DNA of 64,000 bases from JBFMEX01 sp040752215 (GTDB lineage: Bacteria; Pseudomonadota; Alphaproteobacteria; Rhizobiales; Hyphomicrobiaceae): positions 1 to 64,000 of the forward strand of contig JBFMEX010000007.1 in NCBI GenBank assembly GCA_040752215.1, in the 5' to 3' direction. Each line of letters begins with the position of its first letter. Position 1 is the stretch's first letter. Both the position numbers and the translations under genes were made by a program. Positions 1 to 8,895 of the stretch are shown here, in pieces. The notes under the pieces are model-generated. The model did no database searches, had not been told where the DNA came from, and saw only the letters and a list, made by a program, of their open reading frames with translations.

Positions 1-1212
1 ACGCCGGTCGCCGTCGCGTCCCGGGCGTCCCCCGCGACGGCGCTTGCGCGCCGCGCTGTCGGCGAAATCCTGCTCGGTCGGCGGCTCGCCAATCCACTCG
101 ATGGTGATGGCGGACGATTTCTCGATGTCCTTGAGCACGCGCAGATCGTCGTAGCCGACGAGTGAGAACGCGCTGCCTTCGCGCCCCGCACGGCCCGTGC
201 GGCCGATCCGGTGCACATAGTCGTCGGACTGCCACGGCAGGTCGAAGTTGAACACGTGGCTGACGTCGGGGATGTCGAGCCCGCGCGCGGCGACATCGCT
301 GGCGGCGAGCAGCGTCAGCTCGCCCGAGCGGAACCGGTCGAGCGTCTCCATGCGGCTCTTCTGGTCCATGTCGCCATGCAGGGCGCCGGCATTGAAGCCA
401 TGCTTCAACAGCGACTTGAGCAGGATCGCGACGTCACGCTTGCGGTTGCAGAAGATGATCGCGTTCTTGATCGTCTCGCTGCGGATCAGCTTGCGCAGCT
501 CGTCGCGCTTGGCCCAGTCCTCGCTGTCCGGGCAGAAGCGGAAGCGCTGGGTGATGGTCTTCGCGGTGGTGGCAGGCTTGGCCACCTCGATGCGCACTGG
601 GTCCTTCAGAAACTGGTGGACGAGGCGGGTGATCTCCGGCGGCATGGTGGCGGAGAAAAACAGGGTCTGGCGGCGCGGCGGCAGCAGCTTGCAGATCCGC
701 TCGATGTCGGGGATGAAGCCCATGTCGAGCATCCGGTCGGCCTCGTCGACGACCAGGATCTCGACCCCCATCAGCATCAGCTTGCCGCGCTGGAAGTGAT
801 CGAGCAGCCGGCCGGGCGTGGCGATCAGCACGTCGACGCCGCGGTCGAGCTTCCTGACCTGGTCCTCCATCGACACGCCGCCGATCAGCAGCGCCACGTC
901 GAGCTTGTGGTTGACACCATATTTCTCGAATGCCTGCTCCACCTGGGCGGCGAGCTCGCGCGTCGGCTCAAGGATCAGCGAGCGCGGCATGCGGGCACGG
1001 GCCCGCCCGCTCTCCAGCCGGGTGATCATCGGCAGGGTGAAGGCGGCGGTCTTGCCAGTTCCGGTTTGGGCGATGCCGAGCACGTCGCGCCCGGCGACGG
1101 CGAACGGTATGGCGGCGGATTGGATCGGCGTGGCGGTGGTGTAGCCGGCAGCCTCGACGGCCGCGAGCACCTTGGGGCTGAGGCACAGCTCAGCGAAGGG
1201 CTTAGTTTCCAA
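1..1212 (-). CDS. DEAD-box ATP-dependent RNA helicase, RhlE-like (C-terminus cut by window edge)
   Basis: ATP-dependent RNA unwinding or remodelling enzyme of the RhlE group, cytoplasmic. From the chosen start, the Q motif (Gln31) and Walker A AQTGTGKT (residues 48-55) are followed by the DEAD box (VVDEADRML), FFSATMP, and the domain 2 motif HRIGRTGR, all in order. The reading frame stays open through 404 codons to position 1, so the basic, Arg-rich C-terminal tail is incomplete. No suitable ATG exists. A TTG at 1212 preceded by GGAG about 10 bases upstream is the best start and places the N-terminus where RhlE homologues begin. Family assignment is firm; the specific RNA substrate (ribosome assembly or mRNA decay) cannot be told. 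Confidence 0.9.
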   Translation of the reverse strand, partial: METKPFAELCLSPKVLAAVEAAGYTTATPIQSAAIPFAVAGRDVLGIAQTGTGKTAAFTLPMITRLESGRARARMPRSLILEPTRELAAQVEQAFEKYGVNHKLDVALLIGGVSMEDQVRKLDRGVDVLIATPGRLLDHFQRGKLMLMGVEILVVDEADRMLDMGFIPDIERICKLLPPRRQTLFFSATMPPEITRLVHQFLKDPVRIEVAKPATTAKTITQRFRFCPDSEDWAKRDELRKLIRSETIKNAIIFCNRKRDVAILLKSLLKHGFNAGALHGDMDQKSRMETLDRFRSGELTLLAASDVAARGLDIPDVSHVFNFDLPWQSDDYVHRIGRTGRAGREGSAFSLVGYDDLRVLKDIEKSSAITIEWIGEPPTEQDFADSAARKRRRGGRPGRDGDRR

Positions 1213-1435
1213 CAGTCGTGTTCTCCATCTGCAACCCAGTCTCGCCCGCGCGCGCTTCGCTCGAAGCGGCAGCAGCGGGTGACGGAGCGCAGGGGAGAGA
1301 TCGGTGCCTAAAGCGGCAAATCAAGCTCGAATGGGGTCTCGAAAAGGGACTAAGTGAATCGGTATCCCCTGCGCCCGAGCCGGTTTGGTGCTCGCACACG
1401 TTCCCGCAAAACGCAAGCAATACCGCCGTCGCGGG

Positions 1436-2017
1436 CTACTTTCTGGTGGGTGGTGCGACCCCTTTGTCCTCAGGGGGAGCATTGGCGTGCTGCGATTGGT
1501 CGCGGGGCTCGAGCTGGCGGCGGAGGGTGGCGAGCATGATCGCCACCTCCTCGCCCTCGAGGCGCCCGTGCTGCTCCAGGAAGGCGGCGATATCGAGCCC
1601 CGAATAGCGCCCGACCAGCCGCCCGTCATGGATCTGCAACCGGAGCCGGGCGAGCTCCTGGGCGCGGTCGTGGCAGACGATGCATTTCTCCTGAAACAGG
1701 AATCCGGTCGCCAGCATGGCTTCGAAATGGCCGGCGAGCGCCGCCGTCTCCTCGGCCGTGAGCCTGACCCCCATGTGGCCGACCAGGAGATCTGCGATCG
1801 GCTTGCCGCTCCGGGCGCCGACCGTGCGGCCATCGACCCGCTTCACCGACTTCTGCGCCAGGTCGCGGGAGTGCGGCGGGTGGCAGGTGGCGCAGGCCCG
1901 CTCGTAGAGGGCATGCGGGTCGATGGCGGCCGCCGCCGAATGCAGCCGTACCGCGATCAGCAGCAGCAGGGCGAGCACGACGACGGCGACGAGGTGCAGG
2001 AGGGCGTGGCGGCTCAT
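1436..2017 (-). CDS. membrane-anchored diheme cytochrome c family protein
   Basis: Periplasmic electron carrier of 193 residues with an uncleaved-looking N-terminal membrane segment (about residues 5-30, AVVVLALLLL core). Two c-type heme-binding motifs are visible: CATCH at 42-46 and CIVCH at 112-116. The spacing suggests two short cytochrome c domains. A longer reading of the frame is possible, but the ATG at 2017 has a strong GGAGGA ribosome site and is followed directly by the hydrophobic segment. It is transcribed away from the Tat-exported metallo-beta-lactamase-fold gene, with about 156 bases between the starts, so they may share a control region. The electron donor and acceptor are unknown. 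Confidence 0.85.
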   Translation of the reverse strand: MSRHALLHLVAVVVLALLLLIAVRLHSAAAAIDPHALYERACATCHPPHSRDLAQKSVKRVDGRTVGARSGKPIADLLVGHMGVRLTAEETAALAGHFEAMLATGFLFQEKCIVCHDRAQELARLRLQIHDGRLVGRYSGLDIAAFLEQHGRLEGEEVAIMLATLRRQLEPRDQSQHANAPPEDKGVAPPTRK

Positions 2018-2173
2018 GATCTCCTCCATGGCGTGAGGCGCTCGGGGAGCTGGCGGCACTGTGCGCCTGACGCTGCGCCTAGCCTTGACCACCATCAAGA
2101 TTCGGCGACTGGTGCTACGCCGGGCGCATGGGTAGAGTGTGCCCACAACATAATCGAAAACGGGAGGATGCGC

Positions 2174-3142
2174 ATGCCGGTGATGTCGTCGCGACGTGGG
2201 GACGCGATCAGTCGGCGCTCGGTCTTGGCCGGAGGGCTCGGACTGGCGACGACGTCGATGCTGGGGCTGGGTCCGGCGCCGGCGCGTGCCGACAGTGCCA
2301 CGGTGCATCGCTTCAAGCACGGCGCTGCCGAGATCATCGTCGTCAGCGACGGGCACATCGTGATGCCGAAGCGCCTGCTCACCACCGAAGCAAACGCCAC
2401 CGAGCGAGACGCCATTCTCGCTTCATTGGGCCAGACGGGCGAGATGATGGAGCGGCCGACCAATGTTACGCTGATCCGCTCAGGTAGCGATCTGGTGCTG
2501 ATCGACACCGGCGCCGGTCCCAATTTCATGGCCACGACGGGCCGCCTGCTCGCCAACCTGGACGCCGCGGGCGTCGGCGCCGATGCGGTCACCAAGGTCG
2601 TATTCACGCACGGCCACCCGGATCACTTGTGGGGTGCGCTCGACGACTTCGAGGAGAACCCGCGCTTTCCCAACGCCACGCACTACTTTGGGGCGGCGGA
2701 GTGGGACTTCTGGGCGTCCGACAATGCCGAGCGCGGCATATCCGCCGACCGCAGCGCGTACATCCCCGCGGCGCGGCGGACCATGAAAGGGATCGAGGGC
2801 AAGACCCAACGCGTGAAGGACGGCGACGACATCCTGCCGGGATTGCACGTGCTCGCGACGCCGGGTCACACCCAAGGGCATGTTTCGCTCGCGCTGGCGG
2901 CGGGTTCGGAAACGCTGGTTGTGATCGGAGACGCGCTCATCCACCCGGTTGTTTCGTTCGCGCATCCCGATTGGCGAACCGAGCTCGACCACGAGCCGGA
3001 GCGGGCGGTGGCGACCCGCAAGGCGCTGCTCGACCGGCTGGCGACCGACAAGGCGCTGGTGATCGGCTACCACCTGCCGTTCCCTGGCCTTGGCCGGGTC
3101 GAGCGAAAGGATGGCACCTACCGCTACGTCGGCGGGGCGTGA
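2174..3142 (+). CDS. Tat-exported MBL-fold metallohydrolase
   Basis: Predicted periplasmic zinc hydrolase of the metallo-beta-lactamase superfamily, 322 residues. It carries a twin-arginine signal (SRRSVL, residues 13-18) with a likely cut after ARA near residue 39. The metal site is complete: HGHPDH (146-151), His232 in the GHTQGH stretch, Asp253 in GDA and His300. ATG 2174 was preferred over ATG 2168 because GGGAGG lies six bases before it but touches the earlier one. Proteins of this type are often called quinoprotein relay system or SoxH-like hydrolases in methylotrophs. That name is only a guess here; the substrate is unknown. The divergent cytochrome c gene is a possible partner. Confidence 0.87.
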   Translation: MPVMSSRRGDAISRRSVLAGGLGLATTSMLGLGPAPARADSATVHRFKHGAAEIIVVSDGHIVMPKRLLTTEANATERDAILASLGQTGEMMERPTNVTLIRSGSDLVLIDTGAGPNFMATTGRLLANLDAAGVGADAVTKVVFTHGHPDHLWGALDDFEENPRFPNATHYFGAAEWDFWASDNAERGISADRSAYIPAARRTMKGIEGKTQRVKDGDDILPGLHVLATPGHTQGHVSLALAAGSETLVVIGDALIHPVVSFAHPDWRTELDHEPERAVATRKALLDRLATDKALVIGYHLPFPGLGRVERKDGTYRYVGGA

Positions 3143-3560
3143 GGAGGCCGCGAGGAGGATCATGACGCTCATGCCAGCGGCCGTGCGGCCATCGGCAGGC
3201 TGTTCAGTAACGCTGATCCGTGGTATTTAGTAATTAGAATACAGATTATTAACCGTGCTCGGCTGACATCCGTGACGAGCATTCGGGGGTCGGTCAATAC
3301 GGTCGCCTGTTACCGGCGAGACTGCGAGCAGGATCGCGGGCATGCGACTGTCCGCGGTCGAGACCCGGGTCGGATGGCGCGAGCCGTCGGGCGCGGGCTT
3401 TGGGTCGTCGGCGGCTCGCCTTGGAGAGCGGCCGATAGGCACCATCGAGAGGCAACCGGGGGTGACGCTCCGCGTTGTGCCAGAGCTTCAGCCAACGCCC
3501 CGAGCGGGCGGCGCGCATCGGCGGCGCGTGAGCGACGAGAGAGTTCGTCGGAGACGAGTG
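3143..3560. other. intergenic region upstream of desaturase, with AT-rich patch
   Basis: This 418-base gap holds no convincing gene. A markedly AT-rich patch at about 3215-3258, in otherwise GC-rich DNA, is where a promoter for the desaturase gene could lie, but no clear -35/-10 pair stands out. Confidence 0.4.
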
Positions 3561-4949
3561 ATGACCACCAGTACTGCGTTCGAGTCCCCCGCCGTCGCAC
3601 AACCGCGCCCGCAGCGCGCCGGTCGTCGCGATGCCGCCGAGATCCAGGCGCTCAAGGAGCGCGATAACTGGACCAATTTCCGCTACCTCGCCGGCGTCTA
3701 TCTGGTGATGACCGCGACCGTGGTCGCCACGCTGTGGGCCTTCGGCGCCGTCGCCGAGGCCGGTCTCGGCTGGTGGTGGAACATTCCAGCCGTCGCTCTC
3801 GCCGTCGTCGTCATGGGCGCCTCCCAGCACCAGCTTGGCGGCGCGATCCACGAGGGCACGCACTACATCCTGTTCGCCGATCGCAAGCAGAACGAGCTGG
3901 TCTCGGACTGGCTCGCCGCGTTCCCGATCTACACCTCGACCTACGCGTTCCGCCTGCATCATCTCGCGCACCACCAGTTCGTCAACGATCCCGAGCGCGA
4001 TCCCAACTTCTCGCAAGCGAAGGACAGCGGCCACTGGCTCGACTTCCCGCTCGAGCACATCGATCTTCTGATCGCCATCGTGAAGCAGCTGAACCCGGTG
4101 CGGCTCGTCAGCTACATCCTCGCCCGCGCCCGCTACAGCGCGCTCGGCGTCGACACCAACCCGTACGCGGACACCGCCCGCAAGGGCTCGCCGTGGGCGA
4201 TCCGCGTCGGCGTGCTGTTCGCGGTCGGCGCCCCGGCGGTGCTGATCCCGGCGATCGCGCTCCGCCAGTGGACGGTCGCCGTCGTCGCGCTCGTCGTGAT
4301 GTTCGCCGCCACCGCCACCTACTACCTGCTGATCCCCGACGAGGACTACCCGAAGAGCAAGATCGATCCGGTGATCTCGCATCGCGCCACTGCGCTCGGC
4401 CGCGTCACCTTCATGTTCCTGCTCTACGGCGCGCTGACGTGGGCCGAGCATGCGAGCGGCCATCCGGTGTGGGGCTACTTCGCGCTTCTGTGGATCCTGC
4501 CGCTGTTCACTACCTTCCCGCTGTTCATGATCCTGCGCGAGTGGCTGCAGCACGGCAACGCCGATCGCGGGCGGCTCACCAACTCGCGCATCTTCCTCGT
4601 CAACTCCTTCGTGCGCTACGCGGTGTTCCCGTGGGGCATGGACTATCACCTGCCGCACCACCTCTATGCCTCGGTGCCGCACTACAAGCTCCAGGGGCTG
4701 CACGAGCTGATGCTGCGCGATCCCGAGTACCGCGAGAAGGGCCAGATCGTCGAAGGCTGGTCGCGCCGGCCGCGCCCCGAGAAGGGCTGGCCAACGATCG
4801 TCGAGGTGCTGGGTCCGCGCTATGCGCCCGAGAACCGGGAGATCCACGTCGACGATGCGACGCTCGAGCACGCCGACGTCAACGACGAGGCCGGCGTCGC
4901 CCGCCAGATCGCCCTCTCGCGCCGGCAGGAGAGCCCGGCGAAGGAGTAG
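3561..4949 (+). CDS. membrane fatty acid desaturase family protein
   Basis: Integral membrane diiron oxygenase of 462 residues that would introduce a double bond (or hydroxyl) into an acyl chain or related lipid. All three histidine boxes of the desaturase family are visible: HEGTH (97-101), HHLAHH (133-138) and HLPHH (363-367). Hydrophobic segments around residues 42-65, 74-88, 215-260 and 285-330 fit the four-helix topology. ATG 3561 has GGAGA seven or so bases upstream. The gene stands alone, converging on parE with 65 bases between stops. The residues flanking the boxes also resemble carotenoid or sphingolipid desaturases, so the substrate is open. Confidence 0.85.
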   Translation: MTTSTAFESPAVAQPRPQRAGRRDAAEIQALKERDNWTNFRYLAGVYLVMTATVVATLWAFGAVAEAGLGWWWNIPAVALAVVVMGASQHQLGGAIHEGTHYILFADRKQNELVSDWLAAFPIYTSTYAFRLHHLAHHQFVNDPERDPNFSQAKDSGHWLDFPLEHIDLLIAIVKQLNPVRLVSYILARARYSALGVDTNPYADTARKGSPWAIRVGVLFAVGAPAVLIPAIALRQWTVAVVALVVMFAATATYYLLIPDEDYPKSKIDPVISHRATALGRVTFMFLLYGALTWAEHASGHPVWGYFALLWILPLFTTFPLFMILREWLQHGNADRGRLTNSRIFLVNSFVRYAVFPWGMDYHLPHHLYASVPHYKLQGLHELMLRDPEYREKGQIVEGWSRRPRPEKGWPTIVEVLGPRYAPENREIHVDDATLEHADVNDEAGVARQIALSRRQESPAKE

Positions 4950-5014
4950 CGGCTCGCGTGCGGTGCGGTCACGGGCGGCCTCGCTATCGCAATCGCCAAC
5001 GGCCGAAGGCACGC

Positions 5015-7033
5015 TCAGATATCCAGATCCTTCGCGAACGCGGCGCGGTCCTGGATGAAGCGGAAGCGGGCCTCGGGCTTCGAGCCCATCAACGCGTTGA
5101 CCGCCTCCGCGACCATGCTCTTGTCGCCGTCGCCGATCTCGACCCGAAGCAGCGTGCGCCGCTTGGGATCCATCGTCGTCTCCTTGAGCTGGCTGGCGTT
5201 CATCTCGCCAAGCCCCTTGAAGCGGCCGATCTCGATCTTGGCGTTGGCGGCGAACTCGCGCTTGACGAGCTCGTCCTTGTGCCGTTCGTCGCGCGCATAG
5301 ACCGTCTTGGCGCCGTGCGTCAGGCGATAGAGCGGCGGCACGGCGAGGAAGAGGTGGCCGTTCTCGATCAGCGCCGGCATCTCCTGGTAGAAGAAGGTGA
5401 TCAGCAGCGAGGCGATGTGGGCCCCGTCGACATCGGCATCGGTCATCACGATCACGCGCTCATAGCGCAGATCCTCATCGCGGTAGCGCGAGCCGGTACC
5501 CACTCCCAACGCCTGGATCAGATCGGAGAGCAGCTGGTTCTGCGCGAGCTTGGCGCTCGACGCGTTGGCGACGTTGAGGATCTTGCCGCGCAAAGGTAGC
5601 ACCGCCTGCGTCTCGCGCTCGCGTGCGCTCTTGGCCGAGCCGCCGGCCGAATCGCCCTCGACGATGAAGATTTCGGTGCCGGCCGCCTGCTGGATCGTGC
5701 AGTCGGCGAGCTTGCCGGGGAGCCTGAGCTTGCGCGTCGCCGACTGGCGGCCGATCTCCTTCTCGCGCCGCCGCTTCAACCGCTCGTCGGCTTGGCTGAT
5801 CGCCCACTCGAGCAGCTTGGTCGCCTCGGCCGGGCTGTCGGCGAGCCAGTGGTCGAAGGCGTCCTTGATCGTCGTCTCGACGATGCGGCCGGCCTCCTGC
5901 GTCGCCAGCTTGTCCTTGGTCTGGCCCTGGAACTCCGGTTCGCGGATGAACACCGACAGCATCGCCGCCGCGGTGCCCATCATGTCGTCGGCGGTGACCT
6001 GCGCCGCCTTCTTGTTGCCGACACGCTCGCCGAACTCGCGCAAGCCCTTGGCCAGCGCCGAGCGCATGCCGTTCTCGTGGGTGCCGCCTTCGGCGGTCGG
6101 GATCGTGTTGCAGTAGGAGCGGCAGAAGCCGTCCTCGTCCGAGATCCACGCGATCGCCCACTCGAGCGAGCCGTGCTTGCCTTCCTTCTCGACCGAGCCG
6201 GCGAACAGCTGCTTCGTCACCTGCGTGGTGCCGTCGATCTCGGACAGCAGATAGTCCTTGAGCCCGCCAGGGAAATGGAACACGGCCTCCGCCGGCGTGT
6301 CGTCCCTGATCAGCGTCGGATCGCAGCTCCAGCGGATCTCGACGCCGCCGAACAGATAGGCCTTCGAGCGTGCCATCTTGTAGAGCCGCGCCGGCTTGAA
6401 GGCAGCGCCCTTGCCGAAGATTTTCTCGTCCGGCCTGAACCGCACCCGGGTACCGCGCCGGTTCATCACCGGGCCGAGGCGCTCCAGCTTGCCCTGCGGC
6501 TCGCCGCGCGAGAACGTCATGCGGTAGAGCTGCTGGCCGCGGGCGACCTCGACCTCGCAAATCTCGGAGAGCGCGTTGACGACCGAGACGCCGACGCCGT
6601 GCAGGCCGCCCGAGGTGTTGTAGGCCTTGCCATCGAATTTGCCGCCCGAGTGCAAGGTGCACATGATCACTTCGAGCGCGCTCTTGTTCTTGAACTTGGG
6701 ATGGGGATCCACCGGGATGCCGCGGCCGTTGTCGGCGACGGAGAGGGTGCCGTCCGCATCGAGGCGCACCTCGATCCAGCTGGCATGACCGGCGACCGCC
6801 TCGTCCATGGAGTTGTCGATCACCTCGGCAAAGAGGTGGTGGAGCGCCTTCTCGTCGGTGCCGCCGACGTACATGCCCGGGCGCCGGCGCACGGGCTCCA
6901 GCCCCTCGAGCACCTCGATGTCGGCGGCGGTGTAGCTGTCGGCGGCGTCGGCGGGGCGGCGCGCGGTGCGCAAGGGCTTCTCGCTCAACTCGGTCTCGAT
7001 CCTGGCGAAGAGGTCGCGTTGCGATTGGGCCAT
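5015..7033 (-). CDS. parE: DNA topoisomerase IV subunit B
   Basis: ATPase subunit of the type IIA topoisomerase that decatenates daughter chromosomes; it works as a ParC2E2 tetramer. The 672-residue length is normal. The GHKL ATP site is intact (EVIDNSMDEA near residues 70-79, DNGRGIPVD after it). The TOPRIM half carries EGDSAGG (about 460) and DADVDGAH (about 532). It is ParE rather than GyrB because the insert typical of GyrB is absent and the C-terminal end (RFRFIQDRAAF) matches alphaproteobacterial ParE. ATG 7033 has GGGAG six bases upstream. Its partner parC lies about 30 kb away at 36840, on the other strand. Confidence 0.95.
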   Translation of the reverse strand: MAQSQRDLFARIETELSEKPLRTARRPADAADSYTAADIEVLEGLEPVRRRPGMYVGGTDEKALHHLFAEVIDNSMDEAVAGHASWIEVRLDADGTLSVADNGRGIPVDPHPKFKNKSALEVIMCTLHSGGKFDGKAYNTSGGLHGVGVSVVNALSEICEVEVARGQQLYRMTFSRGEPQGKLERLGPVMNRRGTRVRFRPDEKIFGKGAAFKPARLYKMARSKAYLFGGVEIRWSCDPTLIRDDTPAEAVFHFPGGLKDYLLSEIDGTTQVTKQLFAGSVEKEGKHGSLEWAIAWISDEDGFCRSYCNTIPTAEGGTHENGMRSALAKGLREFGERVGNKKAAQVTADDMMGTAAAMLSVFIREPEFQGQTKDKLATQEAGRIVETTIKDAFDHWLADSPAEATKLLEWAISQADERLKRRREKEIGRQSATRKLRLPGKLADCTIQQAAGTEIFIVEGDSAGGSAKSARERETQAVLPLRGKILNVANASSAKLAQNQLLSDLIQALGVGTGSRYRDEDLRYERVIVMTDADVDGAHIASLLITFFYQEMPALIENGHLFLAVPPLYRLTHGAKTVYARDERHKDELVKREFAANAKIEIGRFKGLGEMNASQLKETTMDPKRRTLLRVEIGDGDKSMVAEAVNALMGSKPEARFRFIQDRAAFAKDLDI

Positions 7034-7450
7034 CGGCGGCTCCCGTCGTGCGGCGCTGGGAAAGCCCGGCGGGAACGCGCGACGGACCGCGGGCTCGCGA
7101 ATCTCAGGGTTCAGTCGGAGAGGTCAAGTGCCACGGCGCGGGTCGGCTTGGCAAGCTGTGGCTGGGAAAGCGCAGGGAAAAGACCTTGTACGTGCTTAGG
7201 ACGGCACGCGCATTCAATTGACGGGTCACTACCAGCACCGCCGGCTTGGGACCTGGGCCCGGCTAGCGATGCTCGGACCCCGGTGTCCAACTTCCCGTCA
7301 TGGCCGCCCCCCGAGGCGGCCCTCCACGGTCATAAGAGCGAACCCTCGCCCATCGAAGTCTGGATGGCCGGGTCAAGCCCGGCCATGACGCAGGGGAATG
7401 CGCATAGCGCGAGGAGAGCCTGCTACAGCCCTCGCCCTGCAAGCAGGAGT
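7034..7450. other. intergenic region with palindromic element
   Basis: This 417-base stretch between the parE start and a small gene shows no supported coding sequence. Its right half is occupied by the nested inverted repeats described separately (7296-7390). Confidence 0.5.
7296..7390. repeat. nested inverted-repeat element (REP/palindrome type)
   Basis: Outer arms CGTCATGGCCG (7296-7306) and CGGCCATGACG (7380-7390) are exact reverse complements. Inside lie two smaller hairpins: GGCCGCC/GGCGGCC (7302-7308 and 7315-7321) and ATGGCCGGG/CCCGGCCAT (7364-7372 and 7378-7386, five-base loop). The core resembles the GGCCGGG-type palindromes scattered between genes in many Hyphomicrobiales genomes. 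No coding capacity. Confidence 0.65.
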
Positions 7451-7669
7451 TCAGGTCGGGCTCGCTCCGGACAAAAAATCCTCTACGGATTTGACGTGCA
7501 TGGCGCGGAGCTCTTCGAGGCGAGTAGCCCAAGCAGCGCACTCATCCGGGCCACGGCGGTTCTCACGATATTCGTGCGCGCGGGTGATCCGCTTCGATCG
7601 AATGGCCTCCAGCACGGTATCGATGTGCGCGATCTGGTCCGCTTGGAATTCGACATAACTGTGCGCCAT
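7451..7669 (-). CDS. small hypothetical protein (72 aa)
   Basis: Unrecognised soluble protein, rich in charged and helical residues (begins MAHSYVEFQ), with no signal peptide or membrane segment. ATG 7669 has a GAGG-like site eight bases upstream and is preferred over an upstream in-frame TTG at 7729 that would overlap the next gene's stop. It shares a strand with the small membrane protein and panC upstream. Amino-acid composition looks like a real protein rather than a shadow frame, but no function can be offered. Confidence 0.5.
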   Translation of the reverse strand: MAHSYVEFQADQIAHIDTVLEAIRSKRITRAHEYRENRRGPDECAAWATRLEELRAMHVKSVEDFLSGASPT

Positions 7670-7729
7670 GTGTACGGCCTCTCTCGAATCATCCCAGCAA
7701 ATGCTTGCATCGGGACTGGCCTTTTTCAA

Positions 7730-7927
7730 TCACTTGCCGCCGGTGGCGCCGCGCACGAGGAAGGCGAGGATGCCGGCAATGGCGCCGATGGCCGCGGCGG
7801 CGCCGAGGTCGGCGGCACCGATCGTCTCCGGTGGCGTCGCCCAGTTGGCGCTGATCAGGCGGTAGAGGATGCCGACCACCGCGCCGGCGATGCCGCCGTA
7901 GATCAGCTCCTGGTGCGAAAGCCTCAT
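7730..7927 (-). CDS. small inner-membrane protein (65 aa)
   Basis: Short hydrophobic protein with two Gly/Ala-rich membrane segments (about residues 9-25 and 40-60) joined by a polar stretch containing NWATPPE. A GGAG site eight bases before ATG 7927 supports the start. It lies 27 bases downstream of panC on the same strand and may be cotranscribed. The Gly-rich helices recall glycine-zipper proteins, but that is only a resemblance; function unknown. Confidence 0.55.
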   Translation of the reverse strand: MRLSHQELIYGGIAGAVVGILYRLISANWATPPETIGAADLGAAAAIGAIAGILAFLVRGATGGK

Positions 7928-7954
7928 GCCCGCTGCTCCCGTGCGTGACCGCGT

Positions 7955-8833
7955 CTACAGGGCCCGGTTGTCGATCAGCCGGGTCCGCCCGAGCCACGCC
8001 GCGGCAAGCACGCGGCCCTTGCGCTTGGCCGCCGGATCGTAGGGCGCCAGCGTTTCGGCCTCGCGCACCTCGACGTAATCGACCTTGGAGAAGCCGGCCG
8101 CCAGCAGCCCCATGCTCGCCTCGGCCTGCAGCATGGTGATGCTGCCGCCGGCATTCACGTCGGCCGCGAGCTTTCCGAGCGCTGCGTAGAGCGCCGGCGC
8201 GATTTTCCGCTCCTCCTCGCTCAGGTAAGCGTTGCGCGAGGAGAGCGCGAGGCCGTCCTTCTCGCGCACGGTGGCCACGCCCTTGATCGTCAGCGGCAGG
8301 TCGAGGTCGCGCACCATCTGGCGGATCACGCAAAGCTGCTGGTAGTCCTTCTCGCCGAACAGCGCGACGTCGGGCGCCACCTGCGAGAACAGCTTGCAGC
8401 ACACCGTTGCCACGCCGCCGAAGAAGTGCGGGCGGAAATCGGTCTCGAGTTCGCGCGCGGCGCCCTCGACCTCGATGCGGGTGGCGAACCCGGCCGGATA
8501 CATCTCGGCCGCGGCCGGTGACCAGACGAGATCGACGCCGGCCTTGGCGAGCTTGGCGAGGTCGGCCTCTTCGTCGCGCGGGTAGCGGTCGAAGTCCTCG
8601 TGCGGCGCGAACTGGCGCGGGTTGACGAAGATCGACACGATTGTGCGCTTTGCTTTCTTGCGCGCCTCGGCGACGAGCTTCAGGTGGCCCTCGTGCAGGG
8701 CGCCCATGGTCGGCACCAGCGCAATCGTCTCGCGCCGGCCGCGCCAGCGGGCGACCTGCTGGCGCAGCTCCCTCGTCTTGCGCACGACCTTGATCGATTT
8801 CTTTTTCGGGGTCACGGTGGCTCTCGCTCGCAT
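7955..8833 (-). CDS. panC: pantothenate synthetase (pantoate--beta-alanine ligase)
   Basis: Cytoplasmic enzyme that joins pantoate to beta-alanine with ATP, the last step of vitamin B5 synthesis and so of coenzyme A supply. Family signatures are clear: PTMGALHEGH for adenylate binding, the VSIFVNPRQF segment, GEKDYQQL and the SSRNAYL (KMSKS-like) loop. The length of 292 residues is usual. ATG 8833 was chosen; a GTG at 8815 is an alternative. The N-terminal stretch before the first family motif is unusually basic (TPKKKSIKVVRK). panB and panD are not in the window. Confidence 0.94.
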   Translation of the reverse strand: MRARATVTPKKKSIKVVRKTRELRQQVARWRGRRETIALVPTMGALHEGHLKLVAEARKKAKRTIVSIFVNPRQFAPHEDFDRYPRDEEADLAKLAKAGVDLVWSPAAAEMYPAGFATRIEVEGAARELETDFRPHFFGGVATVCCKLFSQVAPDVALFGEKDYQQLCVIRQMVRDLDLPLTIKGVATVREKDGLALSSRNAYLSEEERKIAPALYAALGKLAADVNAGGSITMLQAEASMGLLAAGFSKVDYVEVREAETLAPYDPAAKRKGRVLAAAWLGRTRLIDNRAL

Positions 8834-8895
8834 TCCGACGCCGGATTGCGGGAACGTCGGGCCACAGCGGAGGGGCGTCAAGGGGCGTCGTGGCG

